This document shows, piece by piece, positions 43,401 through 51,792 of a stretch of DNA of 64,000 nucleotides. The notes beneath the pieces were generated by a model. It did no database searches. It had not been told where the DNA came from and worked only from the letters and a program-made list of their open reading frames with translations. Position 1 is the first letter of the stretch. Each line of letters starts with the position of its first letter. Made by a program: the position numbers and the translations under genes. This DNA is from Acorus gramineus (lineage: Eukaryota; Streptophyta; Magnoliopsida; Acorales; Acoraceae). The stretch is taken from assembly GCA_030737835.1 (NCBI GenBank), contig JAUJYN010000039.1, positions 124,001-188,000 of the forward strand, read 5' to 3'.

Positions 43401-44896
43401 ATCCTCTTATCCCACCATTTATCCTCTTACCAACATATCTCTATTACACTCAAGGCATCTTAGTTATGACCCCAGATTCAATTTTATTAACAAAAGGTAG
43501 ATATTTGCTATCCAATTCATTGTTTGGTGTATATTGGCCATTGCAAAAAATTTGAATTATGAAGGTGGTTCATGAATATAGTTTTGAGAGACTAGATATA
43601 TGTGCACCATTTGATGTTTGCCAAAATCTTTTCTTTTGCGCACTATTTTCTTTTTGTTGGTTTAATATGTTCGGCAACATTTTTTTCATCATACGGTCTG
43701 TTAAAGTCTCCAAAGTACGGATTATTATTATTATTTTTATTACTAAATCATATGTGATATATTTGACATCTATTTCAATTGGTTCACCTTTTTTTTCTTT
43801 TGATTGTTCTGTTGGTAAGATGGTAGAGGTCCATTCCTTAGTTAGAGGACTTGAATTCCAGTCTTACCGTCTGTTGATAGGGGAAGATTTGATAGGGGAA
43901 GATTTGATCAAGAAAAAATACATGTATGCATATGCGTTTGCGTGGTCAGAGACGTTTTTTTCCCTTCTATAGCCATAGTTGAGCAGATCATGTGATTCAT
44001 GTGCCTAAATGTTTCGTGTGGGATGCTGAAATTGCAGGGTACGAGATTCCCAAAGGATGGAAGGTTCTTCCTGTATTTACTGGTGTCCACATGGATTCAT
44101 CCCTTTATTTAGATCCCCACCAGTTCAATCCATGGAGATGGCAGGTGAGATCTAATAACATTGACCAGAAATGGTAATTATATTTGATTGAGGGACAAAA
44201 GCAACAGCTCACCAGCACTTTCTTCTTCTATTAAGCATTTTGTAGATGTCAAATTAAGTTCGACTTGCTAATGTATGGGGCCACATATGAACCATCTTTC
44301 TGAATCCCATAATGATGTTTTGAACATAATTATAAAAATAACTGCTTTCTCTATTATATTTTCCACCTAAAAGCCTACATTGCTAAAGAAGTTAGGGATA
44401 AATTATCTGTACTTCAATAATTCACTAGTTGCTTCAGCTGTATATTGATGATTTTTATGAAATTTATTGCTCAAGAAGAAAGTGGAATCATCAAAACATG
44501 CTCATGAGTAATGCCATTATGCAATTTAGATATTTATATACTTGCACCATTAGAAATGAACAAAATCTGACTATGTAATGCTTTCCAAAAAAAATTCTAC
44601 AATAATGAAGCAAAGTGTTGCATTTTAAAATTCTTCAATTATCCTAAAATACAGCTTAATGTGTGCAGAATGGAGACGATGGCGCAGGAAAGAGGTTCAT
44701 GCCTTTTGGAGGTGGGAAGAAGCATTGCCCTGGTTGGGAGCTGGCAAAGATTGAAACTGCAGTCTTCATCCATCACCTTGTTCTCATGTATTCATGGACA
44801 CCATTAATGGACACTGATGTCCCCATTTCCTTCCCATACCTTGACTTCAAGCATGGGTTACAGATATCCCTAAAGCCTCTTTCCCCAGTGAGTTAA
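25404..44896 (+). CDS. Cytochrome P450, 85 clan (CYP90/CYP724-like)
   Basis: The likely product is an ER-anchored monooxygenase of the group that includes brassinosteroid/sterol side-chain hydroxylases. Seven exons join in frame: 25404-25615, 26061-26388, 29071-29223, 29627-29872, 30230-30398, 44038-44144, 44669-44896 (1443 nt, 480 codons plus stop). All introns are GT-AG. Residues 10-27 form the membrane anchor and LPPG (35-38) the hinge. GGYETT (286-291) is the I-helix oxygen-binding motif, EALR (347-350) the ExxR motif, FNPWRW (399-404) the PERF-like region. FGGGKKHCPG (418-427) is the heme loop with Cys425 as iron ligand; Lys423 replaces the usual Arg. Length is normal for the family. Intron 5 (30399-44037) is inflated by elements J and E. 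No stop or frameshift was seen, so the gene may work if the large intron is spliced. Subfamily and substrate are not resolved. Confidence 0.9.
27168..27804. mobile_element. PIF/Harbinger-like MITE in P450 intron 2
   Basis: This 637-bp AT-rich element is flanked by TTA on both sides (27165-27167 and 27805-27807), with degenerate inverted ends. The left end reads GGTCATCTCTGGCTC and the right end, on the minus strand, GAGCATCTCCAATCC. Inside, both ends continue as TACTCAAAC. TTA duplications and GAGCATCTCCAA-type ends are characteristic of this superfamily. It has no coding capacity. Confidence 0.65.
28470..28516 (-). mobile_element. Terminal fragment of a hAT-like element
   Basis: Read on the minus strand, the sequence opens CAGTGGCGGAGGCAGGAA and runs into CGCTAGTGGGGGCGAC, the end of a very common plant hAT-type repeat. 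I could not find its partner end or a target duplication, so it may be a relic. Confidence 0.4.
30399..31603 (+). other. P450 intron 5, part before element J
   Basis: AT-rich intron sequence with no ORF of note. The donor is AAAG|GTAAAT at 30399. Confidence 0.6.
31604..32190 (+). repeat. 5' LTR of element J
   Basis: It begins with GTCGAACCCTCCATACCCAA and shares its length with the copy at 42296. A TATA box TATAAATA lies at 31956-31963, followed by a CTTGAGCGTCGGAGGGTC-like stretch. Homology ends at CTCCAG (32190), so the inner end was probably lost in the deletion that removed the primer site. Confidence 0.8.
32222..32650 (+). pseudogene. J gag remnant (zinc-knuckle region)
   Basis: One + frame, with stops, reads as the end of a Tat-type gag: EVGHTIEECRNL (second half of a zinc knuckle), then EALIQDGWLAHYVV, comparable to the region after the knuckle in element H (YGHQTKKCRTLKGF). 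The capsid part is absent, so the LTR is joined almost directly to the nucleocapsid. Confidence 0.55.
32657..33060 (+). pseudogene. J protease remnant
   Basis: The frame contains QRIMIEGGSSADILF, the Tat-type protease active site with the catalytic Asp replaced by Glu. A frameshift follows near 32820, then FIVVDSPSAYNVIMGRD, the usual downstream motif, ending at a stop (32960). With the catalytic residue changed and the frame broken it cannot work. Confidence 0.7.
33080..34440 (+). pseudogene. J reverse transcriptase
   Basis: A single + frame runs from about 33057 to 34410 with several in-frame stops. It contains VKQKQRCFAPE, FLDAxSRFNQIPL, YKVMPFRLKN and the catalytic VYMDDMVVKS (YMDD), then the thumb motif FLGHIVHRQGI. 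A frameshift near 34394 separates the connection domain. RT would copy element RNA; this copy is clearly dead. Confidence 0.85.
34441..34678 (+). pseudogene. J RT connection and start of RNase H
   Basis: After the frameshift the frame gives TFLHKPDLYWRTAKWAIEL and DFLLEFDPEDD, then in a third frame LHVDGTSNNKGA, the first RNase H motif with its catalytic Asp. The solo LTR E interrupts the sequence at 34683. Confidence 0.7.
35496..36207 (+). other. Candidate intron inside solo LTR E
   Basis: Donor CGAAG|GTGAGC at 35496 and acceptor TTTTGCAG|ATC at 36207 enclose the GC-rich core. The positions match those in C, D and K. There is no transcript evidence here. Confidence 0.4.
36991..37335 (+). 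repeat. Four-copy minisatellite with G-rich and hairpin motifs in E
   Basis: Units start TCCCAATATCCTATGTCACC at 36991, 37098, 37189 and 37272, so they shorten from 107 to about 62 bp. The first three contain GGGGTGAGGGTGAGGGTG, and all four contain a GTGGGTCG..CGACCCAC fold-back (degraded in the second). C has one unit and D has two. Confidence 0.85.
37860..38200 (+). pseudogene. J RNase H, remainder
   Basis: After solo LTR E the RNase H continues with frame changes: SNNVAKYKALLNDLRLAKAL (the E-containing helix), IRYLHLYCDFQLVVLQV and HYLPRDKNAMADSLA, the last catalytic region. Stops interrupt it. It degrades RNA in RNA-DNA hybrids in active relatives. Confidence 0.75.
38339..39295 (+). pseudogene. 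J integrase
   Basis: The zinc-binding N-terminus includes HEGSCGDHSSRRSLA and ends in a damaged second Cys pair (a stop near 38580). The core has GMDIAWPF (first Asp) and TDNGMQF (second Asp) with ATDYFTKWVEAEAY between. The third catalytic residue lies in a diverged NGQVEDYG stretch. The C-terminal part has YEVVEAYGKGAYKL in another frame, the region that normally binds DNA. No chromodomain is present, as expected for Tat elements. Confidence 0.82.
39668..40370. repeat. 60-bp minisatellite in J's 3' region
   Basis: About 14 degenerate units of roughly 60 bp have the pattern CCCATAGGGTGACRCCGCAC.AGCCGGCTCAAGCC, followed by a GGGACATAGAC-like spacer. The best-conserved units lie in the middle and the right edge is eroded. 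A multiple-of-three length makes the minus strand read as 20-residue repeats over 39560-40036. Tandem arrays upstream of the 3' LTR are known in Tat-lineage elements and can seed satellites. Confidence 0.85.
40371..40987 (+). other. J 3' untranslated region, non-coding part
   Basis: This is the tail of the degenerate minisatellite, followed by unique sequence. I see no supportable gene. Confidence 0.5.
40988..41419 (-). pseudogene. Antisense ORF in J, second part (coiled-coil-like)
   Basis: A 143-codon minus-strand frame is rich in Glu, Gln and Leu (EEVTLHGVEQLSVLQKELDD and DMEASEGDLERQIHDGL). It lies antisense to pol, between integrase and the 3' LTR, where Tat-lineage elements often carry extra antisense ORFs. 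It probably forms one gene with 41725-42054 through an intron or by decay of the join. Function is unknown. Confidence 0.5.
41725..42054 (-). pseudogene. Antisense ORF in J, first part (Transposase_28-like)
   Basis: The frame includes FEIMLSYKFFTCPLETHRFFL and then LLIKLSNEDRGWKGYVVVVRG. The KGWK-x-hydrophobic-W/G end resembles the plant domain named 'putative gypsy type transposon' (Transposase_28). That domain is common in antisense ORFs of Tat-like elements. The assignment is from memory of the motif, not from a search. It is truncated at its N-terminus. Confidence 0.5.
42296..42893 (+). repeat. 3' LTR of element J
   Basis: It matches 31604-32190 with scattered differences and carries the same TATAAATA box (42649-42656). 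The likely end is TAAAACA (42887-42893), a few bases beyond the point where the 5' copy stops matching. Confidence 0.8.
42894..44037 (+). other. P450 intron 5, part after element J
   Basis: AT-rich intron sequence with no gene. A short tandem duplication of ATAGGGGAAGATTTG lies at about 43877-43909. The acceptor is TTGCAG at 44032-44037. Confidence 0.6.
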
Positions 44897-46863
44897 ATCA
44901 TAAAATGTAGAACTGTGGGAGCTGACAGGTGCCATCTCGCAGTCCTCGTGAGACTATCTTTCTGCGGGGCCCCGCCTTTGCTTCATTTCTTTTGTTTTAT
45001 TTCAAAATTATACTTGTGTCGCCCGAGAAATTTCCTCTCTTGGGTTTTCTCTGCTCTCCTTAGCTCAATATTCGAACCCTTTGTAAGGTTTATGTTTTTC
45101 TTCAAAATAATAAAAATGAAAACGTAAAATCATGTAATACTTTAATGCATGTTGGGTTTACCAATTACCATAGTATCAGTGCTTACAAACTTGTCTAGTT
45201 AGCTAGTGTGCTTTTACTGGGGACAGGTTTGCTCACATGCAAGAAAAGTCTGTTAAGATGTTCCATAAGTGGCAACAATATCTACTGGATAATATTTGGT
45301 CCTCGTGTTCCCATTTTCCCATCAGCCAACAATGTTATTTGGTTGAATATAGATTGGATAATGTTACATCCAGTCCATTTTTTAATAGCATACCTCGTCT
45401 AATGCGTTATGTGTTTTTATGAAAAAATTAAGCATACACTCTAATGAATTGCATATATATATTTGTAAAAAATGTGAAAATCTTTTATCGAAGCATATAC
45501 CTTGCTAAGGTGTACTTATGCTCTGATAATTTTCTATTGATACATATGGGACTAAAATTGGGGTTGGAATAAAAACTGTTTTCAACAGCACTCAAGTTGG
45601 AATAAGTTTAGCCGACTCTGTGTGCATATGAACTCTGTTTCTTTCCTCAAGCACATAATTACTCTCCCATCTTGAGTTTAAATGGAAAGAGGAGTTATTT
45701 TCTCTGAGAAAGCAGGAAAGTATAAATTGTTGGATTTTAATTTATTGTTGGCAATTTTCAGACCATTTATTATAATACAAAACTGGATGAAAATTATGCA
45801 ATATGTGAATTGATGTATTTAGATGTCTATCGAGATAAATGATTTAGATTGACCAATATAGGCCTGGATCGCATACTATTTTGATGTTAAATATGAACTA
45901 AAGAAAAAGAAATGTGGTGAAGTGAAAAAAAGTCATGTGTGGGTGATCCATATTCCTCTCTTAACAAACCCCAAACTACTCGAACAAAGAGAGAATAAAG
46001 GAACTACTTGGAAAAATGCTACTATTATCAGACAAAATTCAGAGAAAAAGAAGATAGGTATTTAGGGGAGCCTGGTATGGAGTATGCCCCCTCAATCGCA
46101 CAATCTGTCCCAAGATAAAGCCACACAGCCCTTGCTGTTCTCTTCTTGGTGCAAGCAAGAAGAGAAGTTGAACCAGTTGCTGACTTGATCGCTCAAAAGA
46201 ACAAGAAAATATAATAACTCTTTTTGTTAAATTCCTCGTCTAGCTGATGAGGCTGTGACCCCATCTAAAATTGTATTGTGAACTTGGTAGTTCTGATCCC
46301 ATCTGAAAATGATGTTGTGAAACTTGTGGTTGTGGTGGTGGCATGGGGGGGTCTGGTAGGCCCCTCCTGTTGCTGCTTTGTCTTTCATGTTTTCTAAAAT
46401 GTAAAAATGACAAGTTAACTCTAAAACACCATAGGGAGGTTTATGTAATGTCTCTATATTTTTCAACATTATATATTTGTTTGAAGAGTCCTGCTACACA
46501 GGCCCCACTATTTAGGTCTCATTCACAAGCTCCATGAGGTGTTATTATCTCATTGGTTATTTGTTTAACTTTTAAAAAATGTTTAGAAGGCAAAATACAA
46601 TATTGCGCTCATTTAAAATCTCGCGATGTTCTCTCTCATTAAATCCATCTCCACCTTTTTTGAAAAACATATCAACATATTCAATTCATTTCAAGAAACC
46701 TATTTTTTTTAAAACCAATAAAAAAAACAAACCATTAATTACATTTATTAAAACATAGACCAAAATTCAAATCCTCTAGGGTTTCTTAAAAAGAAATTGA
46801 AAAATGAAATCATTCAAAAAACCCATTTCAACAAAAACGCAAAAAAAAAAGATCAATTTTTTT
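44897..46863 (+). other. P450 3' region and intergenic DNA
   Basis: A candidate polyadenylation signal AATAAA lies at 45109-45114, about 210 bases after the stop. Beyond it I see only AT-rich intergenic DNA, with a two-copy imperfect repeat of GATCCCATCTGAAAATGATGT at about 46259-46330. No ORF merits a call. Confidence 0.5.
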
Positions 46864-47482
46864 TGTCAGAAAAAAGAAGTTGACCGACCAGAGTAGAAAA
46901 GCCGGGTAAATGCCCGACCTAAAGTATAAGCTGTCTAGACCATAAAATCCTGACTGACACGTAGGACGGTCATACGTCTACAACGATAAAATAACAGTGG
47001 AGCAAGGGAATATTCCCTGACACAAAAAAAGGACCAGATGTCAGAAAATCAATTGAAAAATGGCAATCCCTAGGCGACAAGCGTCCACAGATCCAAAAGC
47101 CACATGGAGATTCCATCTCATGATAAACTCACTCCACAAGGCTAAGCTCGGCACATCCCTTCTCTAATATAAAAGGGGGACGTGTCCTCCCCCTCAGGGT
47201 ATGCAGTCTCTCTCCCCTACTTGCACTCAAGAATTCTAAGTTCTACTTCTTCTCATAGAGGAGTTACTGACTTGAGCATCGGAGGGGCGTTAGCCGGCAC
47301 CACATTGGTGTGCGTTTCAGGTGTTTGAAGGACGAAGAAGGTGGAGGAGGACTAGCAGGAGGAGCTCGCTTCGGATCGTCGTGAAGAGAAGTCAACATAA
47401 GCATCGTCTCGGACCTACATCAAAATGCCCGGATCTACGTTGATCGGGACCAGGAGTGGAGAACCTGATTTCATCCTCCACA
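46864..47482 (+). repeat. 5' LTR of element H
   Basis: It opens TGTCAGAAAA after a T run and closes CTCCACA just before the primer site. A TATA box TATAAAA lies at 47168-47174, and the R region contains TTGAGCATCGGAGGGGCG, a stretch similar to one in J's LTR. Its 3' partner is not in the window. Confidence 0.8.
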
Positions 47483-47485
47483 AAT

Positions 47486-47502
47486 TGGCACCGTCTATGG
47501 GA
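47486..47502 (+). other. Primer-binding site of element H
   Basis: TGGCACCGTCTATGGGA lies three bases after the LTR and is close to the TGGCGCCGTCTGTGGGA site usual in Tat-like elements. Confidence 0.85.
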
Positions 47503-47541
47503 CTCGAGCGAGAAGCCCTCCCTAACTTCAAAGCCGAGAAA

Positions 47542-48781
47542 ATGGTGATGACAAGAACTCGATTGACGATTCAAGAACAAGGTGGGATCTACCTGAAGAT
47601 CCACCCCTATAGAAGGGCAAAACTGTAGTGGGGTCTACTTCACAAAACCCGACACCTGAGGCGGACCACAACTACGCTAAGGAGCTTGAGGAGATGAATG
47701 AAAGATATCATCATCTCAAGAACCTAATGGAGGAGATCCTGAAGCGGCCAGACGTCGCACCACCACCACCTCCTCCAGAAGTGCGAAATCAGAAGGCCCC
47801 AATCGGACTTGAGGCTAACCCGCGAGACCAGGACCAGCAGAGTCGACGAGCCAACAGAAGGACTGGCGAGTCAGTGTACTCCTCCGGAGGGGAACGTAGG
47901 CGGTGAGAAAAGGAACCTGTCCAATCAGCCTTTCCACCAGAGGGAACCCAACCTAAGCCAGACAAGGAAGAGCATCACAACTGCTCCCCACGTCGGGAAC
48001 CAAGAGGCAAGTGCATGCCGCCCCAACAGCCACGTAGGCATGGACGATTCTGAAGCCCCAGCCGTTACTCGGCATCATCAGATGACAACTACGAAGATGA
48101 ATGACCTGGTCAGACAAGGCGAACGTACAGGAGCGAGATGACGAACACCCGCTAGCATGACTTCATCGCTAGAGCGTTGAAGGGATTTGAATCCCCGCTT
48201 ATTCAACACATCTTGCACAGTTCCCCCCACCCAAGAAGTTCGTCCAACCCAAATTCTGACTATACAACAGGACTACTGACCCATTTGATCATGTGCTGAG
48301 TTTTTGGCATGCAATGGCCTTGTATGAACAATACGACGAGCACATGTATAGGATGTTCCCTTCTAGTTTGGAGGGAGCAGCCCTCAACTGGTTCCACCAG
48401 CTTCCCAGTGGTTTGATCTGGTGTTTTGAAGAACTTGAAACTCTGTTCACCGAGCATTTTATATGCAGTTGGAAACAGAAGGACTTGGCCGACCTGATGA
48501 AGGTACACATGCAGCCTGGAGAGTCTACTCGGTGTTATGTGGACCGCTTCCGTCTCCTCATGTTTGAAGTCGACAAATGTGACCCTAATGCGGCTGTCAT
48601 GGCATTCCGGAATGGGTTACCACCCAAGCATGAGCTAAGGAACTCCCTGGTGAAGAAGGTTCCAGAGTCGCTGATCGAGCTGATGTGCCGAGCAGAGAAG
48701 TACGCCAAGGTAGAAGATGAGTCCATGTCATCACGACCACAAGCGGTGACGGCAGTCTCCAAAAATCCTCCAACAAATTAA
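47542..48781 (+). pseudogene. H gag
   Basis: The first ATG after the primer site is 47542. The N-terminal region (47628-47906) has a helical segment (ELEEMNERYHHLKNLMEEIL) and a Pro-rich stretch in another frame. The capsid core (48293-48781) has FHQLPSGLI, LFTEHFICSWKQKDLADLM, QPGESTRCYVDRF and CDPNAAVMAFRNGL, typical Tat gag. A frameshift between the two parts and a stop at 48779-48781 break it. Confidence 0.85.
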
Positions 48782-49771
48782 GATAAAGGACGCAAACCAC
48801 GAGCTGACGCAAAGGGCAACCCAACGTCCAACAAGGTCAGGGAGCGCCAGTAGAACAAATTTACTCTGCCTCTTGTTCAAATCCTTGAAAAGATAAAGGA
48901 CGTGCCCTTCTTCCAATGGGTGCCCCTGATGAAAAGCGATCCGGCCACCAGGGATAAGGATCTCAAGTGCGATTATCACAGGGACTATGGACATCAAACG
49001 AAGAAATGTCGAACATTAAAAGGGTTTTTAGATGCAATAATCCGCAGAGGGAAACTCAAGGAGTTCATACACACCGTAGAGGAAAAGAGGCATGAGAAGA
49101 ATGCAATCATTGTCACCATGTCACACGCGGCCGGGGTTATCGATATGATCTGTGGAAGATTACCAGTCTTGAAGGACCCCAAGTCGGTCAAACGGACAAA
49201 GAGGAGCTTGGGCCATATGGAAGTCTTGCAAATCGATCAAGAAGCCCAACTAATCACCAAAAGGTCAAAGGTGGAAGATCCAAAGCTCATATCCTTTTTC
49301 GATGACGATTTGGCCAATGTCTCCGTACCGCATAGTGACGCTCTGGTTATCACCTTACTCATAGCGAATTATGTCGTCAAAAGGATACTAATCGACACTG
49401 GGAGTTCGGCTGACATTTTGTTCATGTAGCCGTATCTCAAAATGGGCCTGAAACACTCTAGTCTTGAGCCAATGCAGGATCCATTGATCTCTTTCAATGG
49501 AAGCCAAGCAGTCCCGGCCAGGCGAATAAGCCTACCTGTACGGGCAAGAGAAGAGACAGTTATGACAGTGTTCACTATCATAGACTTCCCTTCCCCCTAC
49601 AAGGCCATCATGGGCCATACCTGGCTGGGGGCAATAAGGGCCATACCTTTGACTTACCACCAGAAATTGCGTTTCCCGACCTCACGAGGAATTATGGAGA
49701 TACAGGGCAACCAATTTGTTGCAAACAGGTGTTATGCCATCGCCACTTCCAGCAAAGCTCCAGCCAAAGAG
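48782..49771 (+). pseudogene. H nucleocapsid and protease
   Basis: In the same frame as the gag core, the knuckle CDYHRDYGHQTKKC has the CX2HX4HX4C form common in Tat elements. Protease follows with an intact LIDTGSSADILF active site (Asp-Thr-Gly), then FTIIDFPSPYKAIMGHTWL. Stops occur at about 48852 and 49427. Confidence 0.88.
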
Positions 49772-50119
49772 TAACCCGGAGGTGTAGATGACATACACCC
49801 AAAAAGATAGCAATTACTGGCGGATCGGGTCAAGGCCGATGAGTCCCGGCCTGATCCTGCAGAGAGGGTGGTGGAAGACCTGGAGAAAATCTTTATTAAC
49901 CCCCTCGAACCAAAGAAGTATTTCCTTATAGGTACCACACTAAGTCAAAGTGAGAGAGCAAGCTTGATCAAGCTGCTTCATGAGCACATAGACATGTTTG
50001 CATGGAAGCCGTCCAATATGCTAGGCATTAATCCAGATGTGGTCTGCCACCGACTATGCATCTCTCCTGTAGTATAACTTGTCAAACAACGGCAAAGGTG
50101 GGTGGCTCTAGTCCACGCC
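49772..50119 (+). pseudogene. H reverse transcriptase, N-terminal start
   Basis: The frame carries LLHEHIDMFAWKPSNMLGINPDV and VKQRQR, the entry region of Tat RT. Stops lie near 49772, 49808 and 50075. Element G ends it at 50119 before any catalytic motif. Confidence 0.82.
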
Positions 50120-51418
50120 TGTCGGTATCGTTTTTCAAGGGTTTCCCAGGAGTGCGTGGGGCCTCCAAAAAAGATATTTTTCTGGGGCGGTTTTGGGAGT
50201 GGCCTTGTTCCCACGTGTGTGGTGGTTCTTCAGGGATTCGGATCTGGGGCGTGCCTTGGCAGGCTCAGCCGAATCGTCTCTCGGAAGGGGGAAGGGTGTC
50301 TTTCGTTCCTTGCTGAGGCGCCCGACAGCTCCTCAGGAGGATTCAGGTGTGTTTGTGATCGCCACCTGCTTTCTCCAAAAAGCAGGAAAAGTTGAGGGTT
50401 GATTTGATCGCCTTCGAGGGGGAGTTTGTGTGGTCTCCACTGTGAGATACGAGCATGCCGCACACAGAGATGAAAAACAGAAATCTTCTTTTGCTTTAGG
50501 AACTTGATAAAGGAGGTTTGGGGGTTAGGGTGTAGGTGAAGGGTCGGCTAATGGAAAATAGCCTCCTAAAAGGGGACAGCTGGTTTGGATTAGCCTCCTG
50601 GTGCCTGGTTCAATTTGGGTAGAACCTAGGTAGGAGATGGGTTAGAGTTTGACAGGGGTTAAGCTAGGTTTAACTAGGGTTTTGGAGAGTGGATTTGGAG
50701 AGTGATTTTGTGTAGGGAATGGGTTTTCTACTCACAAATAGGACTTTCTTTCTCTCTTGGGTTTCAAGTGGGGGAGGGGATATGGGTTTGTGAGTGTGGC
50801 TTGGGAAGGAAGTATAGGTGTTGATTTCAATTGGGGATATGCTAGATATGCTTTGGGCCTCCTCTATTTATAGTAAAAAAAAGGCAGGGGAGTGTCCATT
50901 GGACAATAGATCAAAATGAGTAATAAAGTGCTTGATTTGATCTTCCATTAGATATTTGTTCTCTGACAGTGTTTAGGTGAGGGGCGGCTAGTTGAAACTA
51001 GCTGCCCAATGAGGGGCGGCTACTCTTAAGTTGCCGCCTCAATGATGGCCTAATAAACATCCCATCTCTGACAAGCAGTGGCTTGGGTCGGTTACTAGGG
51101 TTGAAATGGCCAAGATGGGGATGCTAAAGAGAACAAACCACCGCAATCATCAACATTAAATGCTGCTTTATGTCCCATCTAAGGGAAGCGGTTTGAGGTC
51201 AGCTAGGGAGGCGGTTAGTTGAAACTAGCCGCCCAATATAGGGCGGCTACTCTTAAGTAGCCGCCCCTGTCTAGGTCGTAGAATTCTCTAAGTTGGACTG
51301 GGGTTTCCAGTTTTGGTTTCTAAGGAAGTTTTCTATTTAGATGTCCAAATGTGGTTATTTCTAAATATTGCTTGAAGCATTTTCGTCTTTATGGACTGTC
51401 AAAATTTGGGTATCTACA
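50120..51418 (-). repeat. 3' LTR of element G
   Basis: It is 1299 bp, TGTCGGTATC to GGTATCTACA, the same family as B. On the minus strand a TATA box TATAAATAG lies at 50864-50872. It has four GGCGGCTA/TAGCCGCC hairpins (50982-51266) and a weaker one at 50543-50564. Confidence 0.88.
50982..51266. repeat. Hairpin array in G's LTR
   Basis: There are two pairs. In each pair a GGCGGCTAGT-TGAA-ACTAGCCGCC type is followed by a GGGCGGCTACT-CTTA-AGTAGCCGCCC type. The last (51241-51266) is a perfect 11-bp stem, and the third (51210-51233) keeps pairing through one G-T wobble. Confidence 0.8.
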
Positions 51419-51431
51419 ATTGCCCCTCATC
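51419..51431 (-). other. Polypurine tract of element G
   Basis: On the minus strand, GATGAGGGGCAAT abuts the TGTAGATACC that opens the LTR. Confidence 0.8.
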
Positions 51432-51792
51432 GGATGGAGTCTTTTGTGTGAAACAAAAAGACTTCAACCGATGATAAGGAAAGAGACCCCTATTTTGCCC
51501 GGCCCGACCTTCAAGAAGTTTTAGGACACATGACCAATACTATTCAGGGAGTTGATTTAGACTGTCAGAGGTTAAGTCTTGACTAGAATTTTCAACCGAA
51601 AGGAATGATCTAGGTGGAAGATGGAAAAAGTAAAGTGGCGAGTGATCCAACTCTCGAACGGGGTTCCTATCCATCATGCACGGAGCAGCCCGGAGTTGGT
51701 TTCCTTGTGCCTACCGTACCCGTGCTTGGGTAACTCAACAAATCAAGGGGATATCGCCGACATAGAGCAAGTAAAAGGTGTTGAATTGGTGA
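51432..51792. other. G interior before solo LTR K
   Basis: No ORF is convincing on either strand. It ends with the duplication GGTGA (51788-51792). Confidence 0.5.

Larger units (their letters stand above)
46864..50119 (+). mobile_element. Tat-like Ty3/gypsy element H, 5' half
   Basis: The order on the + strand is LTR (46864-47482), primer site, gag, protease and the start of RT. Element G then cuts it at 50120. From gag to RT one frame is maintained from 48293 to 50119 with only in-frame stops, so H is less decayed than J. The rest of pol and the 3' LTR are not in the window. Confidence 0.88.

Noticed and set aside
46864-50119. H and J as two copies of one element
   Set aside because: The coding regions are both Tat-like, but the LTRs, primer regions and protease residues differ, so they are separate families or distant relatives.
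51419-51792. G LTR as a solo LTR
   Set aside because: A polypurine tract adjoins its inner edge and no duplication of ACGCC follows, so an interior continues to the right.
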